Below are positions 8,204 to 16,347 of a stretch of DNA of 64,000 nucleotides, piece after piece. How positions within the stretch are numbered: position 1 is the stretch's first letter; each line of letters opens with the position of its first letter. The translations under genes and the position numbers were made by a program. The stretch is from positions 4,712,001 through 4,776,000 of the forward strand of contig NZ_CP051488.1 in the NCBI RefSeq assembly GCF_014490785.1. Direction: 5' to 3'. The notes beneath the pieces were generated by a model. It saw nothing but the letters and a program-made list of their open reading frames with translations. It was not told where the DNA came from and searched no databases. The stretch comes from Kosakonia sp. SMBL-WEM22. Lineage in GTDB: Bacteria; Pseudomonadota; Gammaproteobacteria; Enterobacterales; Enterobacteriaceae.

Positions 8204-8989
8204 TTAGGCCATCACCGTTTCAAACAGCAACTGGTCGAGATCGCTGACATTGCCGCTGCGGCTCTCGGGCAATGCATCTGCCACTTCACCGCGCGCCAGC
8301 TCCCGGCTGATAAAATCATGCATCAACGGTCGGCGCGCGCCGTATTGCGCTTCACCTGCCCGCTGCTTCACCTCCAGCAGCTCATCGATTTCAGCCCGCA
8401 GCGGCGCGCCGAGATCGCTCCCTGCCAGCAGGGTGGCGAAACGCATCGGCGGCATCCCTTTTCCCGCCTCTATCCAGCGTACCGCCAGCAGCGGGCGCAG
8501 CACATAGAAGTATTTTTTCAGCCGTACCTGCTCATCCTGTAAGTAGCCGCGAAAGTTCTTCTTCGCCATCGCGTAGTAGTGCCAGCGCGCGCGAACCGGT
8601 GAAAACCAGTGCGGCACCTGATCGCGTAACGCCGCCAGTACGCCCTCATCCTGCTGATAGACCACCGGCGAATCGAGCCACTCGATAAGCGTCGGGTTTG
8701 CACCCTTCAATAACCCCAGTGCTTTGCGCCACTCCCAGCCGCAAACATCCAGCTCCGCGTCTATCGGAAGCTCGATCACATCGCGCTGCGGCTCAACGCG
8801 CAGATACCACCGTGGCTTATGCACATACAAAAAGCGCACATCATAATCGCTGTCCGGTGAGGCAAAGCCCCAGCCGCGACTGCCCGATTCGCAGGCGTAG
8901 AGCACTCTCACATCATATTTGCGCTCTACTGCCTCTAACTCGAGCCGCACGCGTTCACGCATGGCGGCATCAACTCCGTGCTGTTCCAT
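8204..8989 (-). CDS. RlaP-type nucleotidyltransferase of the RNA-repair operon
   Basis: This 261-residue protein shows the polymerase-beta nucleotidyltransferase signature: GSRGWGF (G36, S37), then D48 and D50 in SDYDVRF, with D81 as a probable third metal ligand. It matches what I know of the RlaP family (Pfam PF10127), proposed by Burroughs and Aravind to act in RNA repair beside RtcB. It may add or restore nucleotides at damaged RNA ends, but substrate and reaction are unproven. The start lies 12 bases after the rtcB stop, so it is the last gene of the sigma-54 operon, in the place where rtcA sits in E. coli. Confidence 0.82.
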   Translation of the reverse strand: MEQHGVDAAMRERVRLELEAVERKYDVRVLYACESGSRGWGFASPDSDYDVRFLYVHKPRWYLRVEPQRDVIELPIDAELDVCGWEWRKALGLLKGANPTLIEWLDSPVVYQQDEGVLAALRDQVPHWFSPVRARWHYYAMAKKNFRGYLQDEQVRLKKYFYVLRPLLAVRWIEAGKGMPPMRFATLLAGSDLGAPLRAEIDELLEVKQRAGEAQYGARRPLMHDFISRELARGEVADALPESRSGNVSDLDQLLFETVMA

Positions 8990-9001
8990 CTTTTCACCCT
9001 T

Positions 9002-10228
9002 TTATCCTTTTACGCACACCACCTGACGAAGGGTGTGCACCACTTCCACCAGCGAGGCCTGCGCCGCCATCACGGCGTCGATATCTTTATAGGCCATCGG
9101 GATCTCATCGATCACCTCGCTGTCTTTACGACACTCCACATGCGCGGTAGCGCGGATCTGATCTTCAACGGTAAAGCGCTTTTTCGCCGCGGTACGGCTC
9201 ATGGTGCGCCCGGCACCGTGGCTGCATGAGCAAAAGCTCTCTTCATTCCCCAGCCCGCGCACGATAAAGCTTTTCGCACCCATTGAGCCGGGAATAATCC
9301 CCATCTGCCCTTTTTGCGCCGAAACCGCACCTTTACGCGTAACCAGCACCTCTTCACCAAAGTGCGTCTCTTTTTGCACATAGTTATGGTGGCAATTCAC
9401 CGCTTCCTGCTGGGTCATAAAGGGTTTAGTGACAATGCTCGACAACGCTGCCAGCACGCGCGACATCATCACTTCCCGGTTATGACGGGCGAAATCCTGC
9501 GCCCACTCGACCGCCTCCAGATAGTCCTCATAGTGCTTGCTCCCCTCGCGGAAATAGGCAAGGTTTCGGTCCGGCAGATTGGCGATATGCTGCTGCATAT
9601 CCTGCTGGGCCAGGGTGATAAAGACGTTGCCGATAGCGTTACCCACGCCGCGCGAACCGCTGTGCAACATCACCCAGACCCGCTGCTGCTCATCCAGACA
9701 CACTTCAATAAAGTGGTTACCGGTGCCCAATGTTCCCAGATGCTGATAGTTGTTGGTTTTCAGCAAGCGCGGATATTTATCCGTCAGCCGCTTAAAGCGC
9801 GGCGCAAGCGACGCCCAGTGCGCATCCACCTCTTCCGGTGGCGTTGACCACGCGCCCTTATCACGCTTCGAGCGGTTCACCGAGCGCCCGTGCGGCACGG
9901 CTTGCTCAATGGCGCTGCGCAGCCCGCTCAGGTTATCGGGCAGATCGCTTGCCAGCAGCGAAGTGCGCACGGCGATCATGCCGCAACCGATATCCACGCC
10001 GACTGCCGCCGGGATAATCGCCCCTTTGGTCGGAATAACGCTACCGATGGTGGAACCTTTGCCGAGGTGCACATCCGGCATCACCGCCAAATGTTTGAAG
10101 ATAAACGGCATTTTTGCGGTATTAAGCAGTTGTTCACGCGCTTCTGGCTCGACCGGCACGCCGTGGGTCCACATCTTCACCGGCGCGCTGTTTTCACGCG
10201 ACAGCAGGTTGTAATCGTTATGCTGCAT
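9002..10228 (-). CDS. rtcB: RNA-splicing ligase RtcB
   Basis: RtcB joins RNA 2',3'-cyclic phosphate or 3'-phosphate ends to 5'-OH ends using GTP and Mn2+. The 408 residues match the E. coli length. Metal and nucleotide ligands are present: D79 and C82 (GVDIGCGM), H172 (TGNHFIE), H189 (LHSGSRG), H281 (NCHHNY) and the guanylated histidine H337 in CSHGAGR. The start overlaps the slipin stop by 11 bases, indicating translational coupling. It should reseal tRNA or rRNA cut by ribotoxins or stress nucleases. Confidence 0.97.
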   Translation of the reverse strand: MQHNDYNLLSRENSAPVKMWTHGVPVEPEAREQLLNTAKMPFIFKHLAVMPDVHLGKGSTIGSVIPTKGAIIPAAVGVDIGCGMIAVRTSLLASDLPDNLSGLRSAIEQAVPHGRSVNRSKRDKGAWSTPPEEVDAHWASLAPRFKRLTDKYPRLLKTNNYQHLGTLGTGNHFIEVCLDEQQRVWVMLHSGSRGVGNAIGNVFITLAQQDMQQHIANLPDRNLAYFREGSKHYEDYLEAVEWAQDFARHNREVMMSRVLAALSSIVTKPFMTQQEAVNCHHNYVQKETHFGEEVLVTRKGAVSAQKGQMGIIPGSMGAKSFIVRGLGNEESFCSCSHGAGRTMSRTAAKKRFTVEDQIRATAHVECRKDSEVIDEIPMAYKDIDAVMAAQASLVEVVHTLRQVVCVKG

Positions 10229-11363
10229 TCTCTTTTCCTTTAATGTTTACAAGGCCGTGCAATACCTGGTCGAGACCACCGAAGACCGAAATCTTATCGA
10301 TGCGCTCTGCGACACGCTCCAGGGTTTCCAGCTCTTTCAGGCGTAACGCCACCGGGTTGCTCTCCATCACTTTCGCTGTGTTCAGCAACGAACGGGTGGC
10401 GGCGGTCTCTTCGCGACGGCGGATCACATTCGCCTGCGCCGACTTTTCTGCCTCGACTAAGCGCGACAGAATGGTTTTCATCTCGCCCGGCAGGATGATG
10501 TCTTTCACGCCAAGCGACGCCACTTCAATGCCGAAGGCCGCCATGCGGTTTGCCACCTGTACGCTAACGACATCAGCAATGATCTGCTTATCTTCCAGCA
10601 GCTCATCCAGCGTGCGGGTGCCGATCGCTTCACGCAGGGCAAATTGCAGCTCGCGGTAGAGGTGATCCAGCGGTTTGCTCAACTGGGCAAACGCGCTCAG
10701 CACGTCGCTGTAACGCCAGTTCGCCGCCAGGTTGAGGCGCAGGGACACTTTATCTTTAGTCAGGATCTCCTGACCGCTCACTTCCAGCACCTGCAGGCGC
10801 AGATCGACTACTTCCGCTTCCACCAGGTGGTTCACTTTCCAGTAACCGCTGATACCTGCCGGTAACAGCGCCTGGGTTTCACCATCGATTTTCAGCACAC
10901 CCGCATGCCAGGCGGGAACCTGCACCACGAGAATTGCGTCGCGCCCTTTTACCGCCGCGCCGCGTTTCGGCTGCAATACCGCATTAAGGATCTCAATCGG
11001 TACGCTCACTTCGCCAGTATCCATACGCACCAGCGTCAGGGTATCGTCCGCTTTCCAGTAAAGCCGACGCGTGGCGGGCGGCAGGATCTCCAGCAGCATG
11101 CCATTGAGGTAGAGCGCGCCCGCTTCGTTATCGCTCAGATCGGCCGCCAGGCAATATTTTTCCACCCAGTCTGGCTGGAAGCGGCGTAAATACTCGGCAA
11201 GACCGGCCGGCACTTCACTGCCGTCACGGTTGACGATCAGCACATCCGGTTTTTTGCTAAACCATGGCAGACGGTGCTCTCCGGTTTCCAGAACCTGGTA
11301 GTAGTCGCCCTCTTTTGCCAGTAACGCTAACTGACCTTTTCGAATTGTGATTTTGTTGGTCAT
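10218..11363 (-). CDS. Slipin (SPFH/band-7 family) protein of the RNA-repair operon
   Basis: I place the start at the ATG at 11363, preceded by AGAGGGA; the frame is open to 11471 but the extra 36 residues are Pro/Arg-rich and cross the ribosome site. The 381-residue product has a central SPFH/band-7 region (about residues 170-320, including VEAEVVDLRLQVLEVSGQEILTKD split over that stretch) and a charged C-terminal helix. No transmembrane segment or signal peptide is evident, unlike classical membrane slipins. Slipin genes are known neighbours of rtcB in some bacteria. A scaffold for the repair enzymes is one possibility; no function is established. Confidence 0.82.
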   Translation of the reverse strand: MTNKITIRKGQLALLAKEGDYYQVLETGEHRLPWFSKKPDVLIVNRDGSEVPAGLAEYLRRFQPDWVEKYCLAADLSDNEAGALYLNGMLLEILPPATRRLYWKADDTLTLVRMDTGEVSVPIEILNAVLQPKRGAAVKGRDAILVVQVPAWHAGVLKIDGETQALLPAGISGYWKVNHLVEAEVVDLRLQVLEVSGQEILTKDKVSLRLNLAANWRYSDVLSAFAQLSKPLDHLYRELQFALREAIGTRTLDELLEDKQIIADVVSVQVANRMAAFGIEVASLGVKDIILPGEMKTILSRLVEAEKSAQANVIRRREETAATRSLLNTAKVMESNPVALRLKELETLERVAERIDKISVFGGLDQVLHGLVNIKGKENAA

Positions 11364-11528
11364 CTCTGTTCCCTCTTGTTTTTGTTGTAACGACCGCGGA
11401 TGCAGGGGCGAAGCGACAGGGGAAACACTGTTTTGCCTGCCGCCCGGCACCATTATCGGCGGGCGTCTCATGTCACCGTAAACTGCGCGGCGACGGGGTA
11501 CTGCATCATGATTATCTGGGGGAGATAA

Positions 11529-11675
11529 TGGTTGCGAATTCGGGAGTCGAACCCGATCAATAACCGACTTTCCGCAGATGTCTCTGCACTGACGGTACGC
11601 CTCCGGGAAAACGGCGCTTGCCGCTCCTGATGCGCCGGCGGGGTGAGTAACCCCTGCGAACTCAGCGTGTTGACA
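11529..11675 (-). ncRNA. Candidate bacterial Y RNA (YrlA-like) with tRNA-mimic 3' module
   Basis: On the minus strand between the sigma-54 promoter and slipin lies a tRNA-like end. It has a perfect 5-bp T-stem (11552-11556 with 11540-11544) closing the 7-base loop TTCGACT, then ATTCGCA and encoded ACCA (11529-11532). The strand TGCGGAA (11576-11570) pairs with ATTCGCA over 6 bp including one G-U, and a short D-arm-like GGTTATT loop lies between. Upstream are hairpins GGGG/CCCC and CGGCGC/GCGCCG that could form the Ro-binding part. There is no anticodon arm, so it is not a tRNA. In Salmonella YrlA lies in the rtc operon beside the Ro homologue rsr. The 5' end is placed from the promoter; the 3' end is uncertain. 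Confidence 0.72.
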
Positions 11676-11685
11676 AGATAGCTAT

Positions 11686-11701
11686 TGCGAGAGACGTGCC
11701 A
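11686..11701 (-). promoter_or_regulatory. Sigma-54 promoter of the RNA-repair operon
   Basis: The minus strand reads TGGCACGTCTCTCGCA, with the diagnostic GG-N10-GC (-24 GG at 11700-11699, -12 GC at 11688-11687). Start of transcription is expected near 11675. The divergent rtcR gene encodes the matching sigma-54 activator. The AT-rich DNA from 11702 to 11780 may hold activator or IHF sites; I could not identify them. Confidence 0.85.
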
Positions 11702-11837
11702 AAATGGGTAACTTAAAAAAATAAATTTTTATCTTACTGAAAATAAAAGAGTTAATTTTTTAAGCCGATATCAGACGTTGTGCCAGCTCTCTTGATTTCT
11801 TATCTTTATATATCGTTTTTTATTATTCAGGATAAAG

Positions 11838-13424
11838 ATGAAACGTCGGGTTGTGATTGGGGTACTGGGGACAGTGCTGGATAAACGCGGGAAACGGCAT
11901 AACCGCTTTCGCAAATGGCGGCCGACGGTGGCGCTCTGCCAGCAAGCAGATTTTCCTGTCGACCGCCTGGAGCTGATCCACCAGCCGCGCGATGAAGGGC
12001 TTGCGACGCAAACCGCAGAGGACATCGCAGTGATCTCGCCGCACACCGAGGTACGCAGCCATCCGGTGGCGATCAAAAACCCGTGGGATTTTGAAGAGGT
12101 CTACGCCGCGTTTCTCGATTTCGCTACCCACTACCCTTTCGATACCGACAATGAAGAGTACCTGGTGCATATCACCACCGGGACGCACGTGGCGCAGATC
12201 TGCTGGTTCCTGCTCACCGAAGCGCGCTACCTGCCCGCCAGCCTGTTGCAGACCGGCCCGGCGGCGAGAGGAGCGAACGACAAAGAGGTGGCGGCGGGCG
12301 TCTGCTCAGTTATCGACCTCGATTTGAGCCGCTATGCCACGCTGACCAGCCGCTTTCAGCGCGAGCAGCAGCAGTCGGTCTCGTTCCTGAAATCGGGTAT
12401 CGATACGCGCAACGCCACCTTTAACCGCATGATCGATCAGATTGAGCGCGTCGCGCTGCGCTCCTCTGCGCCGATTCTGCTTACCGGCCCGACCGGGGCG
12501 GGAAAATCATTTCTGGCAAAACGCATCTTTCAGCTACGCCACGCCCGCCATTTAGTCGCCGGGCGGCTGGTGGCAGTCAACTGCGCGACGTTGCGCGGTG
12601 ATAACGCCATGTCGACGCTGTTTGGTCATGTGAAGGGCGCGTTTACCGGCGCACAACAGGCGCGAACCGGACTGCTGCGCGAAGCGGATGGCGGGGTGCT
12701 GTTTCTTGATGAGATCGCGGAGCTGGGGCTGGATGAACAGGCGATGCTGTTAAAAGCGATTGAAGAGAAAACCTTTTTCCCGTTCGGCTCGGATAAAGAG
12801 GTGCAGAGTGATTTCCAGCTGATCGCCGGTACCCATCGCAATATGCAGCAGTGGGTGGATGAAGGGCGCTTCAGGGAGGATCTCTACGCGCGTATCAATA
12901 TGTGGACCTTTGAACTGCCGGGGCTGGCGCAGCGGCGGGAGGATATCGCCCCCAATATTGAGTATGAGTTGCAACGCTTTGGCCTTGAGCAGCAGACGCA
13001 GATTCGCTTCGACAAAGGGGCGCGCGAGCGTTACCTGGCGTTTGCCTGCTCGGCGCAGGCAGCATGGCGCGGCAACTTTCGCGAGCTGAGCACCTCCATC
13101 GCCCGCATGGCGACACTGGCGGAACAGGGCCGCATCACCGATACGCTGGTGGCGGAGGAGATCGCACGGCTGGAGTACAACTGGCGCGGTGCGCCATCAA
13201 CGGGCGATCTTCCGGTCGATCTTGAGACGCTGGATCTCTTCGACAGACGTCAGCTGGAGAGCGTAGTGGAGGTGTGTCGCCGCACCCATAGCCTCTCTGA
13301 AGCGGGCCGCGAGCTGTTTGCGGTCTCGCGGCAGAAAAAGGCCAACCCCAACGATGCCGACCGGCTACGTAAATATCTTGCCCGCTTTGGCCTGAGCTGG
13401 GAGAGCGTGCGTGGCGCAACATAA
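11838..13424 (+). CDS. rtcR: RtcR, sigma-54-dependent activator of the RNA-repair operon
   Basis: This 528-residue bacterial enhancer-binding protein has an N-terminal CARF-like sensor (about 1-180). The AAA+ domain follows, with Walker A GPTGAGKS (217-224), the sigma-54 contact loop GAFTGA (267-272) and Walker B VLFLDE (287-292). A C-terminal DNA-binding region comes last. In E. coli RtcR activates rtcBA after RNA damage, and its CARF domain is proposed to bind RNA fragments with 2',3'-cyclic phosphate. It is divergent from the operon, with the sigma-54 promoter in the shared region. Start is the ATG at 11838 after CAGGATAAAG. Confidence 0.95.
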   Translation: MKRRVVIGVLGTVLDKRGKRHNRFRKWRPTVALCQQADFPVDRLELIHQPRDEGLATQTAEDIAVISPHTEVRSHPVAIKNPWDFEEVYAAFLDFATHYPFDTDNEEYLVHITTGTHVAQICWFLLTEARYLPASLLQTGPAARGANDKEVAAGVCSVIDLDLSRYATLTSRFQREQQQSVSFLKSGIDTRNATFNRMIDQIERVALRSSAPILLTGPTGAGKSFLAKRIFQLRHARHLVAGRLVAVNCATLRGDNAMSTLFGHVKGAFTGAQQARTGLLREADGGVLFLDEIAELGLDEQAMLLKAIEEKTFFPFGSDKEVQSDFQLIAGTHRNMQQWVDEGRFREDLYARINMWTFELPGLAQRREDIAPNIEYELQRFGLEQQTQIRFDKGARERYLAFACSAQAAWRGNFRELSTSIARMATLAEQGRITDTLVAEEIARLEYNWRGAPSTGDLPVDLETLDLFDRRQLESVVEVCRRTHSLSEAGRELFAVSRQKKANPNDADRLRKYLARFGLSWESVRGAT

Positions 13425-13482
13425 ACGATCTTCATCATAATTCGTTTGAATATTAATCCTTAGCACGATAAACATTGGCTAT

Positions 13483-13502
13483 GGCCGGGCTAGAACCCGG
13501 CC
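13483..13502 (+). terminator. Stem-loop after rtcR
   Basis: A 7-bp GC stem (GGCCGGG with CCCGGCC) and 6-base loop is followed by GTTAATAA. There is no good U-run, so termination is uncertain. Confidence 0.4.
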
Positions 13503-13573
13503 GTTAATAAACCCCCGAATCGGTCACGAGAACGGGGAATAACACAACACAATGTTATCGCAAGGAAATCCCC

Positions 13574-14515
13574 ATGCTCGCAACCTTCACGCGGCTGTTC
13601 CCGCTCTGGGCCGTGCTGCTCTCCGTTCTCGCCTACTTTTTCCCGCCGACGTTTGTCGCTATCGGCCCGTGGGTCACCACGCTGCTGATGCTGATTATGT
13701 TCGGCATGGGCGTGCATCTCACGCTTGACGACTTTAAGCGCGTACTCTCGCGCCCGGCCCCCGTCGCGGCGGGTACATTTCTTCACTACCTGGTGATGCC
13801 ACTGGCGGCGTGGCTGCTGGCGATGATTTTCAAGATGCCGCCTGATCTCTCGGCGGGGATGGTGCTGGTCGGCAGCGTCGCCAGCGGCACCGCATCCAAC
13901 GTGATGATCTATCTCGCTAAAGGCGATGTTGCGCTGTCGGTGACCATCTCTTCGGTCTCAACGCTGGTAGGGGTTATCGCCACGCCGCTGCTGACGCGTC
14001 TCTATGTCGATGCCCATATTCAGGTCGATGTGATAGGGATGCTACTGAGCATTCTGCAAATCGTGGTGATCCCGATTGGCCTGGGGTTGATTGTTCACTA
14101 TCTCTTCCCGCGCGTGGTGAAGGCGGTAGAGCCCTGGCTGCCCGCCTTTTCGATGGTCTGTATTCTGGCCATCATCAGCGCGGTGGTCGCTGGTTCCGCA
14201 TCGCATATTGCTTCTGTTGGGCTGATGGTGATTGTGGCGGTGATCCTGCACAACGCGATTGGGCTACTCAGCGGTTACTGGGGCGGGCGTCTGTTTGGTT
14301 TTGATGAGTCCACCTGCCGGACGCTGGCTATCGAAGTGGGAATGCAGAACTCGGGGCTGGCTGCCGCGCTCGGCAAGCTCTACTTCTCGCCGCTCGCCGC
14401 CCTGCCAGGCGCGCTCTTCTCTGTCTGGCATAACCTTTCCGGCTCGCTGCTGGCGGGCTACTGGTCGGGTAAACCGGTAGAGGGTCGTCAGGCAGACAAG
14501 CGTAACGCGAGGTAA
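13574..14515 (+). CDS. panS: PanS-like transporter, bile acid:sodium symporter family
   Basis: The 313-residue protein has about nine to ten hydrophobic segments and the BASS-family pattern. Conserved stretches include GMGVHLTLDDF, VGSVASGTASNVMIYLAKGDVA (split motif around the first crossover) and EVGMQNSGLA (second crossover). It strongly resembles the enterobacterial ketopantoate/pantoate/pantothenate uptake protein PanS. The name rests on overall resemblance; paralogues with other organic-anion substrates exist. It is a single gene, same strand as rtcR but probably separate. Confidence 0.75.
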   Translation: MLATFTRLFPLWAVLLSVLAYFFPPTFVAIGPWVTTLLMLIMFGMGVHLTLDDFKRVLSRPAPVAAGTFLHYLVMPLAAWLLAMIFKMPPDLSAGMVLVGSVASGTASNVMIYLAKGDVALSVTISSVSTLVGVIATPLLTRLYVDAHIQVDVIGMLLSILQIVVIPIGLGLIVHYLFPRVVKAVEPWLPAFSMVCILAIISAVVAGSASHIASVGLMVIVAVILHNAIGLLSGYWGGRLFGFDESTCRTLAIEVGMQNSGLAAALGKLYFSPLAALPGALFSVWHNLSGSLLAGYWSGKPVEGRQADKRNAR

Positions 14516-14528
14516 CGCATAAAGAGAG

Positions 14529-14554
14529 AGCGGATCGTCGCGCGGCGATCCGCT
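14529..14554. terminator. Stem-loop after panS
   Basis: A 9-bp perfect stem (14529-14537 with 14546-14554) closes an 8-base loop. It lies 14 bases after the panS stop and lacks a U-run. Confidence 0.4.
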
Positions 14555-14664
14555 GATTCTGGCTGCGCGATATCCTGCGAGCCAATTTTCAGTTATGACG
14601 TTCTGGCCTGCGCTTTTGACGCGTTATCGCGTAGACTCGTGAGACTTTCCCAGGAGAACATGCC

Positions 14665-14929
14665 ATGGCCGTGACCAGACTGACGCAGAAAGAGATGACC
14701 GAAAGTGAACAGCGGGAGCTTAAAACCCTGCTCGATCGCGCCCGCATTGCGCATGGACGCCCGCTGAGCAACTCTGAGGCAAACCATGTGAAGAATCGAT
14801 AAGCTAATGGCACAGCGTGAAGCGACTGCGAAGAAAGCCCGCCAGGTGAAAAAGCAGCAGGCTTACAAACCCGATGAGAACAGCACCTTTTCATGGTCGG
14901 CAACCACGCAAACGCGCGGCCGCCGCTGA
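14665..14929 (+). pseudogene. yjbD: Frameshifted yjbD (DUF3811)
   Basis: The frame from the ATG at 14665 matches YjbD for 44 codons (AVTRLTQKEMTESEQRELK onward) and then hits TAA at 14800. The remaining family sequence continues in another frame from about 14794 (IDKLM, AKKARQ, QAYKP, SFSWSA-type end TTQTRGRR) to the TGA at 14927. The span is one base more than a multiple of three. Compared with remembered E. coli YjbD (VKKEYIDKLM), a deletion of about 8 bases at 14794 explains it. Function of the family is unknown. A sequencing error cannot be excluded. Confidence 0.8.
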
Positions 14930-15799
14930 TTAGCGCCCTTTCTTTTTCCGCCCCGGCTGGGTAAAGCGCTTACCGGCCGGTTTCGCCCGGCTTCTCTCTT
15001 CCGGCTTCGCCGCTTTTGCCGCGGGCTTTTTCGCCGCCTGCGGTTTCGCTTTGCTCTTCGCTTTCGGTTTGGCTTCCGAGGTAGAGTTCTCAATTAGCTT
15101 AAACAGCGCAATCAGCTCATCATCAGTAAGGTCGCGCCACTCGCCGGGCGGCAATCCGGTGAGGCTGACGTTCATAATGCGCGTGCGCTCAAGTTTGGTC
15201 ACCTCATAGCCGAAGTGCTCGCACATGCGGCGAATCTGGCGGTTAAGCCCCTGAACCAGCGTGATGCGGAAGGTAAAAGGCGCTTCCCTTTTTACTTTGC
15301 ACTTTTTGGTTACCGTACCGAGGATCGGCACACCCGCGCCCATTCCACGCACAAACTCATCGGTAACCGGCTTGTTGACCGTAACCAGATACTCTTTTTC
15401 GTGATCGTTTCCCGCCCGCAGGATCTTATTCACCAGATCGCCGTGGTTGGTCAGGAAAATCAGCCCCTGTGAATCTTTATCGAGCCGACCGATGGGGAAA
15501 ATGCGGCTACTGTGGTTAACGAAATCGACGATATTGTCTTTTTCGCCCTCTTCGGTGGTACTGACGATGCCAACGGGTTTATTCAGCGCGATAAACACCA
15601 GATCTTCTTCATTTCGCGGTTCGATAAGTTGCCCATTCACTTTCACCACGTCCCCGGCCACTACCTGGTCGCCGATGCCGGCGCGTTTGCCGTTGATAAA
15701 GACGTTACCCTGTTCGATGTAACGGTCAGCCTCGCGGCGTGAGCAGATTCCGCTTTCGCTAATGTATTTATTTAAACGTGTTGATTGGGTTGGCAGCAT
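14930..15799 (-). CDS. rluF: 23S rRNA pseudouridine(2604) synthase RluF
   Basis: This 289-residue enzyme has an N-terminal S4 RNA-binding domain (about 5-60) and an RsuA-type catalytic domain. The active site GRLDKDSQG carries D107, and GLNRQIRRM is the second conserved motif. The C-terminal tail (about 240-289) is Lys/Ala-rich and basic. E. coli RluF modifies U2604 and also tRNA-Tyr U35. Its stop adjoins the end of the broken yjbD, tail to tail, as in E. coli. Confidence 0.94.
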   Translation of the reverse strand: MLPTQSTRLNKYISESGICSRREADRYIEQGNVFINGKRAGIGDQVVAGDVVKVNGQLIEPRNEEDLVFIALNKPVGIVSTTEEGEKDNIVDFVNHSSRIFPIGRLDKDSQGLIFLTNHGDLVNKILRAGNDHEKEYLVTVNKPVTDEFVRGMGAGVPILGTVTKKCKVKREAPFTFRITLVQGLNRQIRRMCEHFGYEVTKLERTRIMNVSLTGLPPGEWRDLTDDELIALFKLIENSTSEAKPKAKSKAKPQAAKKPAAKAAKPEERSRAKPAGKRFTQPGRKKKGR

Positions 15800-16039
15800 A
15801 AGTTCTCCTCTGAAAGCGGAATATAACGTTGTTAGGCAGAAGAGAAAAATGGATTTTTGCCCCAGCGGCGAAGAAGTGTGCGCTAACTCGTTAAAATATA
15901 TGCACTATGTGAAAGCGAGCAAAGTCGTCTGCGAGACGCTTTCCAGACTGAAAATGAATCGCTTTTTTGGTGCGCCGGGCATGCCATGATTTTGCCTTGA
16001 ACAAAACAACCGTAGTTTATAAACTACAAGGCAACAGGC

Positions 16040-16331
16040 ATGAAAGAGATAGTCCAAACCGACGCGTTTAAACTCTGGGAGTCATCATTACGCGATGCGA
16101 AATTGCGAGCGATTATCTCAGCGCGTCTTTTTAGATTGGCAAATGGCCTCACCGGAGATGTGAAACAAGTCGGGGAAGGGATAAGCGAATTACGAATACA
16201 TTATGGTGCCGGTTACCGCATCTATTTCCAGCTGCGGGGGTAATACCGTTGTCGTGTTGTTGTGTGGGGGGGATAAAAGTACCCAACCAAAAGACATTAT
16301 CTACGCCAAATACCTGGCAAAATGTGTTTAA
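16040..16331 (+). pseudogene. HigB/RelE-type toxin, frameshifted in a G-run
   Basis: The frame from 16040 encodes the N-terminal two thirds of a RelE/ParE-superfamily addiction-module killer protein (FKLWESSLRD, GISELRIHYGAGYRIYFQ) and stops at 16241-16243. The missing C-terminus (NTVVVLLCGGDKSTQPKDI, YAKYLAK) follows in the next frame to the stop at 16329-16331. Removing one G from the GGGGG at 16236-16240 restores a 96-residue protein of normal family length. The toxin is therefore probably inactive unless slippage corrects it or the extra G is a sequencing error. Confidence 0.85.
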
Positions 16332-16347
16332 CCATCAGGTGATTACC

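Noticed and set aside
11529..11576. A true tRNA gene at the T-arm/ACCA sequence
   Set aside because: There is no anticodon arm and the D-arm is truncated, so the fold is a tRNA mimic and not a functional tRNA.
15849..15989. Possible 46-codon small gene upstream of rluF (MDFCPSGEEVC)
   Set aside because: A weak AGAAGAG ribosome site precedes it, but there is no recognisable conservation; kept only as a possibility.
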